A program made the position numbers and the translations under genes. 64,000 nucleotides of DNA from Triplophysa rosa (lineage: Eukaryota > Chordata > Actinopteri > Cypriniformes > Nemacheilidae). Positions 45,701-60,700 of this stretch are shown one piece after another. The stretch is from the NCBI RefSeq assembly GCF_024868665.1, contig NC_079892.1, positions 9,436,251 through 9,500,250 of the forward strand, written 5' to 3'. Numbering within the stretch: the stretch's first letter is position 1; the number at the start of each line of letters is the position of its first letter. Below the pieces are notes generated by a model, which ran no database searches, was not told the origin of the DNA, and saw nothing but the letters and a program-made list of their open reading frames with translations.

Positions 45701-48700
45701 AAATGACAAAAGGTTGAGTAAATAATGGCAGAATTTTCATTTACGGGTGAACCATCCCTTTAAGTGAAAATTTTCATTTGGTCTCTTTTTAATTTCATTC
45801 ATGTACAGTAGAAATGATTGAGATTTTAAAGAGAGTTTTCTGTCTCATGGGTATAACCATTTTCTAAAGGGATGGTTACGATGATCATTTTGTTCTGGAT
45901 AACAAAGCATCATCAATATCCCATAACACCTTAGCAACCCTTAGCAACACCTTAGCAACACCCTGACAACATTACAAAACTCCCTAGTCTTGCTGCAAAA
46001 GCATCACTCGCTCAGCTTTAAAACATATTTTGTTCTTCCATTTGTTTTGTCCCCTCTCTTTACGTCTCAACTATCTCCATTGAACGGCACTCTTTACGTG
46101 TCACTTGGGAATCTTTGCATCTTTATCACGGTGCGTGCGGATTGACAGGCTCCTCCGGGGCCCCTGTGGCTCTGTGCCTAGCGGGTCAGCATCTCTGACT
46201 CGCCACTTAATTAATGACAGCAGGCTAGGTTTTGCTGTCATTTCTCTGAAAGGGCCGCTCCCGTCTGCCATTGGTGAGAACAAGAGCAGGTCTGTTGAGT
46301 GCAAGCTTAAGGTGCTTTGAGATCCTTTCCTGTTCTTTTCCAGGCTTGAGGTGTGTGGTCTGGATCTCTGGTCTCGTTCAATGGTCCTTGGAGAGGACGC
46401 TGACTACCAATCGAAGGAAAGGACACTACGACACAGTGGATGTCTGGTGTCTTAGACTGTGGGGTCATGATAGACGCCATCGAGAAGAGAATCAAAGCAG
46501 TGTGTGTTTGTTATTTAAATGGCTTAAGTAGTTTCAGTTTCATTTGTGTGGAGTCAAAGTGCACACTTTGAGCAGTGCACACAGTAGTCAATAATGTATA
46601 GAATGAGGTGTACTGTATTGAAGTACAAGGTTCAAGGGTGTGGGTTACACTATACTTTACGTGGTATCTCCTTTCAAGAACACCAGTGCTCTGAAACAGG
46701 GTTGTAATTAACAGCTGGCTTTGTCGCATTTTTGGTTTAACAAAAGCACAGTTTCTCATGTTGAAACTACTTGGGATGAAAAGGTTGGACTTTTAATTCT
46801 AGTCTGTAGAAAACTTGTTTTTACGGTAAACAACTGGCAGCGGGGTTGGCAGAAAACTAAAATTACAGTAAACGTGTAGACAACTTTGCTGTTTAAAACT
46901 TAAAAATATGTTAGCAAAATGTTATGCATTATAGAAATTTGCTGTATATTTCACAGTTCTTAATTGTTAATTTCTTTAACATACAGCTGCGCAAAAAATT
47001 AAGAGACTTATAGACTTAAGAGAAATTACATTTTTATTTAATCAGCATTTCTAGATGTATTGTGGCCATTCCAGTCCAGTGTCAACAAAATTAAACAAAG
47101 TCAAACCTCAGGAGTAACAAAGTCATTCAACAGCAATGTGAAAGACTGACAGCATGACAAGACACATGAAAACTGAATCATGAAAAATATCATCTGTTTT
47201 CACCATACATTTTACTGACTTGTATTTTTAGCTTCCAAAAAAACAAATAATACTAAATAATTTTAACAATACTGTAAAAATGTATAATCTGGTTAAATAT
47301 AAAGATTTTTTATGTATAATATATGGTAATGGTCACAACTTTTACCTTCAAAAACCAATTGTAATATTTTGTTCAATAAAATGAATTGATATAATAAAAC
47401 ATTTTTACAGGTAACCACTTTGTTTTTACTGTTGCATTTAACAATTATTAAAATTGCAACTTTTTTACAGTGTAATCTGATCACAACACTTTCATGTGAG
47501 ACAAAAATATCTTATACGTCCTGGGCTATTCAACCTGTTTTCAGCTAGTTGCAAATTATTCCCAGAAAGCAAGGTTCACATTCACAAATGTTTGGCTGTT
47601 TCTGTAGATCTTATTGCTGTTGCTGATCAAATGCACACATTGGCTTTTACATTCTGCAATAGAAAGCTTCAGAACTGTTTTCATACTGTCTGGATCACAT
47701 AAACAATGAAGTCTCGTAAGCAGATGACACAGTTGCACATCTGGATAAAAGGGAACCAGCTGGTGGATGATCTGTTAGTTATTTACTGATCTGCCCCAGA
47801 TGGCAGATCGCTGTCTCTGATAAACTGAGTATGGTAGAGACCAGGGCATGAGAGCTTATCTCACAATAAAGGCTCTTTTAAGTTACAGTGTTGATTTGCT
47901 TTCTTTCATGAAATCATATGATGCAAACTGAAAGAAAGGATGTTTAAAGAACAGTGCACCCAAAAATTAAAATACATTTATTTTCATTGAACCACAACAG
48001 GAAAGATGAAAAAGATTCAATATTGTCCATACAATGAAAACAAATTGTGACCATATGCTGTCAATCTTTCGCTTTAAAACATTATACATGTCACATTCGG
48101 TTTTAAATGGATAGTTCAAAAATAGCAAACTTTTCATCATTTATTCATGTTGTTCAAAACCTGCATATGACTTTCTTCTGTGGAACACAAAAGAAGATAT
48201 TTTGAGAAATTTCTCAGTGGTTTTGTGTCTATACAATGGAAGTCAATGGCGGGCCAATGTTGTTTGATTACCAACGTTCTTCAAAATATCTTCTTTTGTG
48301 TTCTGCAGAAGAAAGAAAGTCATACAAGTTTGGAATGATATGAGGATGAATAAATGATTAAATAACTTGTGTCACTTTAAAACATGTAAAAATCAATGCT
48401 TTTGGTTATTAAACAGTTACTTAATTTTTATGTTTGGGTAAACTGTTCCTTTAAGAGGCCACAGCTCTTTTTGAAGGTGTGGCCAAAATTCATATACAGT
48501 ACTCTACCCCTCAATATAAAACACTCTTCAGTTAGGTTTGATAACATGCTTGTCGAATTTGAATGAATTTCTCTTTTTTTTTCAGGGTTAGACAATGAGA
48601 CAGTGGCGCTCATGGTTCTCTGGATACTCTGTCTTTTCCCATCTGGGAATTCATGTCCTTTTCAATTAGGGTAGCGCTTCAAATAGCCGCTTACATGAGT

Positions 48701-51700
48701 CCTTGAGGCCATCAAAAAAATAATGGAAGTCTCCTAATTGGCTGATTGTACTTAATCCGGGTCACCGTCCTGCACATATGTCCCGGGGAAAACTGCGACT
48801 TGATGCAGGTGACAGAACAATTAGAAATTTCTTCCCTCTTCTGTGATTTCATTCAGCCTCTCTTTTTTTAGTAATGCTTGAGCATATCTACCAGGATGAG
48901 TGTGTGATCTCTTTGAATGTCTTTGAATGTAAGAAGAGCAGAGTGGAGGACAGGGCCTCTTACATTTCTTGGAATTCCCTTTGCTTCATTTTGGCAGCCA
49001 ATTAGCTGCAATTTATATTAAAGGTAATTGCTTTGTCACTGACCGTACTAGACTAGCACTTAGGCGGCACAGGGATTTCAAATAGTATTTGAAACTCTTC
49101 GTTTTATATTCTGAAATGTTTTGTGGGTTAATTGTTCCACTATTTCTGTTTTTGGCTGGTTGGCCTTAGATTGAGTTTATTTTTAGCAAGACTGGATCAA
49201 CCCAATCATGAGATGCCTTATGTTCAAAATAAATCCTCTGTGCATGTGAAGATCTGGTTTAAGTGAATAGTCTCAGATGTGGAAAGCTTTTTCTTTATTG
49301 AGAGAATGACTGTGTAAATAAATATGTTTCATGTGTCTCAGGATGTTTTGTTTTAGATGAAAACCTTAGGTCTACCACATCTTCATCTTAAAGATCACCC
49401 CTACATACTCTTAAGATGAAAGTATGACTGTCATCCATCAAAGATATTAAAAACTTTGACAATACAGGGTTCACAAACCAGTTGCATCACATTTGCAAAC
49501 AGCAGGGGCATAGAAATGATGTGAAAAGTTATTAAAGAGTACATAACTAGGGATTTTTAAGGTCCTACTTTGGTTTATGGAGTGTCCAACAAGTTTATGT
49601 ACATAGAAGGTGTAAAAAAAGTATTATTTTGTAATAATAGGCAGTTATTCTTACATGACTTCTTGACTGACTTTCAAATGATGCGTTCCGCGATTCATCT
49701 GTCTAATTCCCTCCTTTCCGCTAGCCTAGTCTGATGTGATTGGTCAGATGGTCTAGTCTGCTGTGATTGGTCTTTCCCGCGAATGAGGCTCACGAGCTAC
49801 AGTGTTTGGGGGAGAAGAGTGAAGTTTTCGCGGGCAGTCCTAGCAAAACGAAGGCGGGGACTATATAGACCCCTTTCTCGCGATGTCACGCTTACGTCAC
49901 GGCTCTAGCTGGAGGCAAAACAAAGGGACAACTGGAGGCGGCCAATACAAACCAGCACAGATTCGGCTACATAAGGAGTTTAAAATATCATCTTGTTGTG
50001 TTGTTTAGTGCCACAATCGACAGAATACAGTCTTCAATTTGATATTTTAACACATACCTGCTGCCATTGCCAAACAAAAACACGGACGGCAGCTGTAGTT
50101 AAACACAATATAACTAGCGGACTGACCCGAAACGATCATCAAAAATGCTCGCGTTTCACTTCATAACATTTAAGATTAATTGTAATTACTGTCTTTTGTT
50201 GGTGTGGATTATGATTTGGGTATGTGTCTAAAAATATCTCGCGTATGCCCAAATCAGAAACTGGGGAACAATGTTATTTTTCACGTAAGTTAGCGTTAGC
50301 TTTTGAACTAGGTAGGGTATAGGGTATGCTCGCTAACTTTGTTAGTTATACAACTAGCAACTGTCGGCCAGAAACTAAACATAAAGGAAACTGTTTTTCA
50401 TCTCTTTTTCTTTAGTTGTCACAAGTGCATTCATATAAAGGGAGAGGAAACAGTGAGAATGCTCATGTTTTGTATCAGGTTCGTGTTCAAGTAAATGCAT
50501 TTGCCACTGTTAGTACACGCAGGCATCTTTAGATTTATACGCTCTCGGGTTATCTTTACTATACACGCTTGGTTTCTCTGTCTGGTAGGTGTAATAGGTG
50601 TAGATGTCAGGCCACATAACTGGAGGTAATCCTTTCAGTTCCATTGAGTGAGCGGGTACAGGTCGACAGGTTCATGGCATTAAACTTAACTTTTTCAAAA
50701 ACAATCGAGGTCCTAGACAGTGAGTGACCTTAAATGTTAAAACTTAATCAGATTTTTTCTAGTCATTGTCAAAAAGCAAGCAAACAAAACGTGCTGCCTA
50801 GCATTAGAAATGCTGTCGGCCCTTTCTGCCTCCAGCTAAGCTCCGCCCACAAAAACGTGTCACAATGTTTACTAACAGTAAAGGCGTCTATGTAGTGATG
50901 TAAATCCGCGGCGGTTTGCGAATCGGACTAGGGACGACTCGTTTGCGTGATTCAGAGTCGACTCCCTTTTTTCCAAGCCAATAACTTTGTTGTTCATTCA
51001 CCTTCGGATTTACAACTTGGCAGACTGCTTACTTTCAAACACGGCAACATTACACATTGCATGAAATGTAATTTTCATGATCTCTTGTTATGAACTCTTT
51101 AACATTATAAACCTTATCACCTTGACTTGTGAATTTTAATGAGGTTATGTAACATTCACGCAGTGTCTTCTAATCCTATTCGTAGTCGTATCTCTCACCT
51201 GTAACAGTTTTCAAGATATGCTTCAGTAACTTGATATGTGCAGTAAATAAATAAATGTGTTTAAAATATGTGAAAATTGATAAATAAAACAAAAAGCAAC
51301 AAAACGGTAAACATCTGATATAGGTTTGAATTATATTAATCCCATCCATTGTTTCTTAACATCTCTCCATTAGTACAGTTTAAAAAGTAGCCAAATAAGC
51401 TTTAAATGTCCAGTGTATGAAATTTAGCGGCATCTAGTGGTGAGGTTGCGAATTACAACCAAGGAATTACTCCCTTTCGAAGCAGTACGGTGGCTGACAC
51501 AGGACTAAGATGTCGTCACTTTTTCGCTTCTTTGCTGAAGGAGATAATGTATTTAAGAAACGCTTTCTGTACTGTACTGTAGAAACAACATGGCGAACTA
51601 TACACACATTCGAACCAACTACCCAAGTATTTTTAAATAAATCTGCCTTCAAAAATCACATCATAAACATTTCCCTTGGTTGATGGTAGTGCCATAGCTT

Positions 51701-54700
51701 AGTCTTTTGGGGAACAGCATCCTGGTTTGTTTTTGTTCCATTTTCTTTCTTTGCTCACTTTTTGCTATAGTTTTGGTCTGTAAGTCTTTTTATGACTGTG
51801 TAAAATTCTGAGTAAGTGCTCCAAATAAAACTGTCTTCTTCAAAGCACTCTCACATTATAAACATTGGGTTTAGAAGGGCTCTTTATTTTTATAACACTG
51901 CCAATCCAAGTCTAAACTGTTTACAACTGTTTTGCCTATAGCACACAGTGTAGCACACTGGTTATCAAAACCAGCTAATTGTGAACAACAACACTGCATT
52001 CAGTGTCACAAAACATGTTACACGACTATGGTGTTAAGTTCACTCAAAGAAAAGAAACATTAGTAAACCGAGTCGTAGTGAAAGAAACGGGGCTGAAACT
52101 GTGTCCATGGCGATGGGTGCGAGATGGGAGGGGTCATGTTTATTTCCCCAGAGTAGTAACTAAACATTTCCTGCATGCTGATTGGTTAAAACGACTCTTT
52201 GACTAAGATGGCCTGTGTAAACGGGACTGGGATTGTTTTATTATAGAAATAGAAAAGAAACCTCAGAATTACTTCTTTCTTCCATGAAGCACAACTGGAT
52301 TTTTTTAAGAATGGCACTGGAGCTTTCAAGCTAAATTAGCATCACAATATCATAATATCGTACGTATCGTAAAAAGTAAATAAAGTGAGGAAAATATTTA
52401 TATCTACACCTAGGGTTGCACACACACAGGCAACTCGCTCTCGAGCGCTCACCGTTCCAATATGGCGGACGATACAGAAACAGATGCTAAGGAGGGATCT
52501 GTGTATGGTCTCGCATATCAACACTTTAGCATAATGTTGCAAGTATGAGAGTCTTTTGTGATGATTGATCAATAATGCTCGGCCTTTTGTGTCATCTGTC
52601 ATAGTCACTCTGTGATCTCACTCTTGCGTATACTGCTGGGTGTCTGTACACCTTTAATTTCACTAATGACAGCTGAGGTCTCCTGTGGCACATGTCTTCA
52701 AGGATGGCTTGTGTTCTCTGGTTTCTAATGTATTAGAGAGGTGAGAAGAAAGGGTCACCTTTTTTACATGACCTTTTTCTCTGTCATCCTCTTTCATTTC
52801 AAATTGGAGCCTCATTGGCAAAATACTTCCAAAGACTAGCTTTTAGAAGAATGACCATGCCGCTTATAAGCCCCCACTTTATTAACGACACAGTGTTCAT
52901 CTCATTCCACAGTAGACAGAAACCATACTCCTCTTTGATGTCATTCATTCACTGTCTGTTACACCATGTACCAGGAAATCAAGCACTCCGTAAAGCTCTT
53001 GGCACAAACGGGAGCTGCTGATTGGGTGAAAGGGAATATGGGTTCTCAGACAAAAGCAATCAGCCGGGCAGCAGGGCGTTACAATGCTCAGACCTGCAGT
53101 CGGGCCGCAGCTCTCACGGCTGAAGCACTGATCTCATTGTTGTGTTTGTATTGGCGCTGTGAATGGGGCAGATCATGAGAAAGGACACGGTTGCAGTTCA
53201 TCTGGGCGGGAGCGAGGGAATGGCTGCTTCTCTGTTGACTTCAGTGCTGTTTCATTATTTACGTTCTTTTGTTATTCTCACCTGGGTGGCTTATGTTTCA
53301 GAATGTCCCCTTATAAGTTAGTATTGGGCCGCATGTAAACATTTTGTTTTGTAGTTGTTGTGATCATGTGAAAGTAGTTTGTGGTCATCTTTAGTTAAAG
53401 AGACAGTTCACACAAAAAAGATTTCTGAATTTTTTGTAAGCATGTTCTCACCTTCATGTTTTATTTATTTTTTGAACGAAATACTAAAAGAGACGTTAGG
53501 CAGCTTCAGTCTCCACACTGCCCAATAAAATGCCCATCGTTGGGTCAAAAGGGACGAATAAATAAACCTATGCTGGGTTGTTTTAACCCATTGTTGGGTC
53601 GAATATATACCATTTGCTGGGTTATATTAACCTAAAGGCTAGTTTTGTGCCTTTTTGATGCTGGGTTGAAATAATTTTGAATAACATTTTTTGATAAAAC
53701 AACTCTTTAATAATTTGCTTAGCACTTATTTTTTTTAATGCATATTGTATTCCATGCATCCATTCAAGTTTCTTAAAGGCGGGGTGTCCGATTTCTCTTA
53801 GCCGTTGTTGATGTTCAAATCACCAAAACAGACACACCCCTACCCCCATCTTTCGCTTTCGACTAATGTCCGTCCTTTGCACTATACACCTTACTGCTGA
53901 TTGGCTACAAGGTTGTTTTGGTACTCAGCCCGACTTTGTCTAAACAAGCGTAATTCGGAAATCGGACACCCCGCCTTTTAGTGAGTTGAATTTTTTTTCA
54001 GAAAAAGTCAAACAAATTGAATGTTTTTTTGCGTTATCTTGATAATTGGTGGTGACTTTCAAAAGCAAGCAAAATTTCCTGTATTTCTTTTTTTACTCCA
54101 CATTCATAATATACTCACTGTAAGTAAAGTTCAAGTGTATTTTTAAGTATAGTTTACGTAGTAAGTATTCTACCATGGTCTAAACTGGCCCACCTTTTAG
54201 TTTAATTTTACGTATACTTAAAGTGTAACAGTAGTAATCTTTATGTACACAACTAGTTTATAACTGTTTTTTTTATTTGTATACTGCAAGTAAACAAATG
54301 CACTGATAGTTTAGTTCAACACTAATAGCTAATTTTTAGCTGATCAATGTACACTTTGAAGTATACTTTTACTACACTACAAGTGAAAAAAAAAATGTGA
54401 AAAGTGTATTTATTAGGCTACTCAAGTAAACAAGTTTACTTGGAATACTTTTGGTTACAGTGTACTTAAAAGTGGAATTGAGTACACGTATAGGCCACAT
54501 ATGCGGTTCTACTATGTTTCTGTCAGTATAAGTCCAGTAAAGTTAAGTATATTTCTGAGAAGTACATAAAAAGCATACTAAAAGTATAATTTCTCATTTA
54601 AAAGTGTACTGAAAGTATAATTTCTTGTTTGTAGTTTTTATTAAGAAGTATACAAATAGCATTGAATAAACTTCTTTATAGTTGTTCCAGTAAACATTGG

Positions 54701-57700
54701 GTTTTGGCAGAAACTATTGTCACTATTGTAATTATTTAGTGGTTTCTAAGGGTACAACATTTTTTTTTAACTTTTGCCAGACTGTGCTATAAATTGACTC
54801 AGGAAAGCGAAACCCCGGGTGTTAAAGCTATAATTAGCATGTTTTACTAGACATTTTGATACAGTGTGAAAGTGTGTAGATATTTGTATGGCCTTACAGG
54901 TGCACATGTGGTCTTGAAAAGTGCGTGTAGAAAGACAGACAAAGCTGGCAGAAAGATGAGCCAACACCATAGTTCTGCTGCTGGTGAATAAGCAGCCCGT
55001 TTCAGTTAGCACGCCAGTGTAAGGTATCCTAGCTAAAGGTGTAAAGGTGTTTCATGTCAAAGCCATTGTTGCTTACATTGTGCACTTGTACCCAAGGGAC
55101 AGGGCCCTCTTTAGGGTGGTTTCTTTTATCTTTTGAAAGCATTAACGTGGTCTTGTTTGGCAGTGGGCCGTTGGCTCAAAAGGCAGAGTTGGGTTAAAAG
55201 GAATGGTGGCATTATATGGTTTCTCTTAGTTGAACTTGTTGACAGCTTAATAGAGTTTCTTAGCAGCCTTATAAGTGAACAGTGAGCGTTGAATGCCATC
55301 TGAGGTTCTTTGATAAATTTACCCAACTTTCTTCCATTGCAGTTGAGCAAAGCAGAAAGGTTTGCCGATCAGTTCCCAGATCTGTTCTATTTTTGTTTGT
55401 GGAGTTGCAGTTGAAGTGGAGAGATTGGAATGACACAGAGTTGTGGACGTTATGGATCAGAGGTCCGACCCATATGGAAATGCAAGCTAATCGTTTGGTA
55501 ATTAAAGCATTGCCCGAAAGGCTTTTAGTTTGTTTTCCTCTTATTGTGCAGGTCAATGACTGGAAATTATGAAGTATGTGGTTTTGAAGAGTTTTAAGGA
55601 ATAGTTCATGCAAAAATAAACATTCTGTCATGATCTACTCATTCTTACGTTACTCCCCAAAAATGTTTTAATCTTGTGTGAAATGATATTGAATGGGGTT
55701 GTCACGCTAAAAAAATAACAAGCATCATTCTGAAGCTATACTTTAAACAATTGAATAGGTCTGGAAAGGTCTGAGGTTGAGTAAATGATGACCATGATGT
55801 TTTTGTTTGTTTTTGAGGTGAACTGTTCCTTTGAAAATGAATGTTTTTTGATGTAGAGGACAAAGTTTGATTTTGGGAATGGGATTTTCTGACTAAATGT
55901 GTCCCACAGAATGTCGACAAGGATTGATTTGATGTATTGTCTCCTAACATGATTATAAGTTCAGATTTTAAAAGATCATCAAATATTTTTTTCCAAAGCT
56001 TGCTGAGCAGTAGGGGATCTGACTTTTTAAAAGCGATGAGGAAGAACTCTACAGATTCATTTTTGCAGAATGACCTTAAAGTCTTAAGGGTGATGACCTT
56101 CTTAACACGAATAAGATCGTACTCAAGACGACTCAATAAACCACCAAACAATGGGAATAATAGAGGTCAAGAGGTGAACTTCTTAAACTCTTTCCTAAAG
56201 CCACAAGATGTGTGATTTCCATATTGTTCTTCAAATCTGACTCATAATAGCTGTCGTAATATAATGTTGTCATTTGATTTTGGCATTGCTACTTACCTAA
56301 CAGGATTCTGACAGTAGGATTACAACAAGAAAGCACGTCTCTTTAAGTGTTGTTTTAAGTGATAGAACTCTTGACCTTTTCACGCGAGGTGAGAGAAAGT
56401 CTTGACCTGTAAAGGAATTTCATTATTCATTTTTTAAATCACAAATTTTGTTTTAAATGCTAATCTTTTCTAACGTCAATCAATTTTTGCATACTACATT
56501 TTGAGTACACATGCAGCCTGCAGAGTAGTAAGGTTAAACTTTAATTGTTAACATGTCGTAATATTTGTTTTTAATGCTGTTTTATCGTTTCTGTTGGAAT
56601 TTGTGATGTTCACGGGCCAAGAGAAACGTAAACCTACTGCCAAGTTTTATATCATTCGTACATTTTAGTATGGTTTGCTTTCGCACCAGTGATGTTAGGT
56701 TTAGGGGCGGGGTTAGGGCAGGGGCTCCAGTATTGCTTTTTTCCTAGTAATCATATGATTCACAACGTATGAAATCATACGAATTAGCCACCTCATAAAA
56801 TAGCACCTGTGAGATCAGGTTGTCTGAAAACATACTCTTAGAATTTTGGTCTGTTTGTAGTTTTACAGTTGAGTACATCTTTGGTCATTATCATAGATAT
56901 AAATAACTAGATGCTGCATTAGCATCTGTTTCTATGGGCCGGTCGTCCGCCACGTTGGACACTCAAGATCAAGCTGACTGTGTATGATTATGAAAACATA
57001 TTTATTGTTGTTGAAACTCAAACATTATATCTGCTACACTAACACGGGACAACAACGAAAGGTTATCCAATTATTTAAAATGTTTTAAATCCCTGTGGTT
57101 TTCACAGCCATGGCTGCGAAAACCCATTTGATTCTAGTCAACTGTGAGTGACGTCAGTGGACCGTTCCAAGATGGCGGATATGTCTACGTGCCTGGAGCG
57201 CTTGAATGCGGCATCTAGTTATATATATCTATGGTCATTATGATGGAATAATAAACTGACAAACTTTGTCTGTTATTCTTCATCAGATCTATCAGAAGCG
57301 TATGGATTCAGATCACAGAAGAAACTCTCAGAGAACATAGACTGGTCCTATGCGGGTGAGTATTCCAACAATATTTCTGTTGTGTACTTCCCTGGCTTTA
57401 TTTCAAACAAGGTTTGCATCTGCACAGTGATTATCAGGAATCAGAGTTATCTTTGCAATGATGACATCTCTGCCTCATTCCAGCTCAGGTTTAGAGATCA
57501 TCTTGTCTAAGCATGCTGGGAGTTGCCACAGATTAAACTCATCCTCATCCTTTAATATGGGCTGTCAGGGTTAACATGGCCTAAATAATGGTCCCTGTCT
57601 GTTCTCGCCCCATGCATGTCAAAAATGTAAGGGTGTGCTGGGATTGTTTTGTGCCCCTTTATGTGGCTTTGTTGTGTAGAAAAGTTTTTCTTTGCAAAGT

Positions 57701-60700
57701 CTACTGCTGATTTTTTTGTAGCTGTTGTAAAAGGGCATGGGTTTTATACTGTTTTCCTCTGACATTCACTTTAATCCCTCTATGATTGGAAATTCCGTTT
57801 GATTAGAAATGTAGAAGCTATTAAGCATTTTCATTAGCATCCATTAGTACTTAAAATGCAACTAAATTATTTTTTCTTTCATGGATGGCTTGATTCTGTA
57901 TGAATGTTTTCACTCAGATGGCACATTTGCATCTAAATATGATTCCTATGAATGTGAATAATAACTATTTGAGGAAGTTCCTGGTAATGAGATTGTAATA
58001 TGTGAAACTAGAAAAATATGATCTTATTCAAATGTGATGACTTTTACTACAATAGAAAGTACATTTACATTTACATTCAGTCATTTAGCAGACGCTTTTA
58101 TCCAAAGCGACTTACAGAGAGTTCAGGGAGCAATAAGCGATATGTCAGTATTCTATAATATTTTAAAAAGCAAAGTTTACTGTAGGTCTTCGGTAGGTTG
58201 CATTTCATAACCGTCTGATGTGAAGATTGCAAATTGTTAAATGATGTCTTCATAGCAAATGAGATACAGAAGAGCAAAGAAAAAGCTGTTTTTCACTAAA
58301 CAACCCCTTTAAGTTCAAAAGAGATTGAGGTTTTGCCAGCACCCTAAAGACACAATGACTATGTTGTTTGTTTGAATTAACATCCCTGTTTAGTAAACAT
58401 AAAACACCATGAGTGACACATCTGTTGCACTCATTCTTTCATCTCCAGCTCACATCCATCTCTAGAACAATGAAGAACTCCCCCGTCTCTCTGTGTTCAT
58501 AAAATTCGGCCAGATTTCAAAGTTCAGACTTTCGTTATTTTGCTTCTCATCTCTTGTATCTTTGGCACACTGCACAAATTCATTTATCGTTTCAAAGCAA
58601 AGTGGTTTAGTCCGGGAATGATGTTCTATTAAGTTATGACAGAGATAAAACAATAGTCTCTCTTTTGTTGTCTAATGAGAATTGTAATTTGTCACACACG
58701 CATTCTATGCCCCCATGTCTTCAGCCCGCCACAACAAATGGGTGTTCTGGGTGTCACTGGAGGTTGGCACAACAAAGGGGGCACTATAGCGTCTGGGCTG
58801 CAGGCGGGTGGTCGTGCAGATGGGACATTGTTCATCAGTAATACCCAGAATGCCATGCCCCCTCCCCTTCATTGACCCCTTTTCTCACATCGCTCGTAAT
58901 GTTATGTCTAAATGTTACTGAAACGGGAAAATCGGACTCTGTGAGCTAATTCTGATATAAACGCTTCGAGAGGGGCTACTTTTATCCAAAGAAGAGTTAG
59001 CCTGGGTCATTCCAATGTTAACGCCTGGTATAGCGTACTTCACAATTTAGAGTCCAACACGATTTCTCTTCTCACAAATTTTCTGTAAATGGTGCTTGCT
59101 TTCATGCAAATCGACTCCACTTCCAGAGGAAGTTCCAGATTTTTAGTCTATACACAATGCTGACATTGGTCTACATTTTGTATGCGATGGGTGGAGCTGT
59201 TCTCTAGAGAGCATATGGTGTTTTTGTTACCTTTAATTGTTTCTGTAAAAGAGAGCAGGGATCTGAAAGTAGAGTGAAAGAGAGTGATTCCACTGATCTT
59301 TCTGCTGTTAAACACTGTAGCCCTTTTGGCAACTACAAGAAAATACCATTAGCATTCTAGATCACCACAGACTCTTTCACAAACACCACTACAGTGATTT
59401 TGACAGCAGTCCCCCAGTATTCTTTACAATTATAAAGGTCTTATCATTTAGACAAAGCTTTCTTTCGTGCCATTTTCTGTCAAGCAAATGTGCCGCATTC
59501 CTCTTGACAGCTGGAAAGCGCTTCTGAAATATGTAATGATCTGAATTTGCGAGTACTGATTAGACTGTATGTTTGTTGCATCCATTCTGTTGTTAAATGT
59601 TTACATAATTATATATCGTGCTGGGGGTTTCTATGGGGTTGCTAAGTGGTTGCTTAATCAAACAAGCCCACCCTTATGGTGTTCTGGTGATGTTCTTGTC
59701 TACCCCTCAACAAGCCACACAATTAGATTTCCCTCAATTTTATGACCAATTAAAAACAACATATTTATTTACATGATGTTTGGATTTGTTCTCATACAAA
59801 GAAGCAGTGCTTTTGAATTGGCCTCAATTTTTTATCATTACGTCGTTTTATCCTTTCCGAAAAAAAAAATCCTCTTGAAGAAGATTGTTTACGTGTATGT
59901 TCCACAGAGAGAAATAACGGAAATACACGGGTAAACAAATCCTGACATCATTTGCTATTTGCTCTCGGTCCTCTGAAGGAAAGAGCTAAATTGTTGGTTC
60001 TAATACATTCGAATGGAAAGCATTAATCTTTAACCATGTCAAACTGTTTAACATTCAACTTTTCATCTTTAGACAGAGTACGGCACCGGCTGCAGCTTGT
60101 CTAATGATTCATCTTCACATGATTCAGAATAGAGTGACAGGTCACAACCCATCTGCTCGAACTCTATCATTACTCTATTATATATATGGTTGTAAACAGC
60201 TCTTTGCATGGTGTTAAAATTGCAGTTAAATGGAAACGTTCTCAATAATAATGACAAACTTCATTGGTCATCAATAACTGTGTGTTGGTTTTAATAACCA
60301 TATTATTTGCACAAAAATATTTTATTCAGTTATATTTATTATTTTATTGTTTTTCACTGAATGGACTCTAGTTAGGGACATGTTTTATATTTTTAAAGCA
60401 TAGATGCATAAAATGCCACTATATTTATGTATTAACAGTTACATTACATTTACATTTAGTCATTTAGCAGACGTTTTTATCCAAAGTGACTTACAAAGAG
60501 TTCAGGGAGCAATAAGCGATATGTGATAATACAATAGGTGCTAATACAAAGTTACTAGTTTCAACAAAAGCTAGACCACAACCTGTTGAGAGAAAAAGAG
60601 AGGGTACGTTTTTTTTTCTTTCTCATTTGTCTGTCAAGTATTCACAGAAGAGATGGGTTTTAAGTAGTTTTTTTGAATGTTGTGAGAGATGTGGTTGATG

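Larger units (their letters stand above)
42793..57286 (+). other. ptprz1 intron 1
   Basis: A 14.5 kb first intron (donor gtatgt, acceptor cttcatcag). It holds several MITEs, a nested TTAA element and candidate enhancers. Open frames inside (for example 44334-44840, 168 codons) show no family resemblance and no supporting splice pattern. Confidence 0.7.

Noticed and set aside
55702..56151. 149-codon minus-strand frame with a lysine/serine-rich product
   Set aside because: Partly overlaps a diverged MITE and has no family match; judged a chance frame in repeat-derived DNA.
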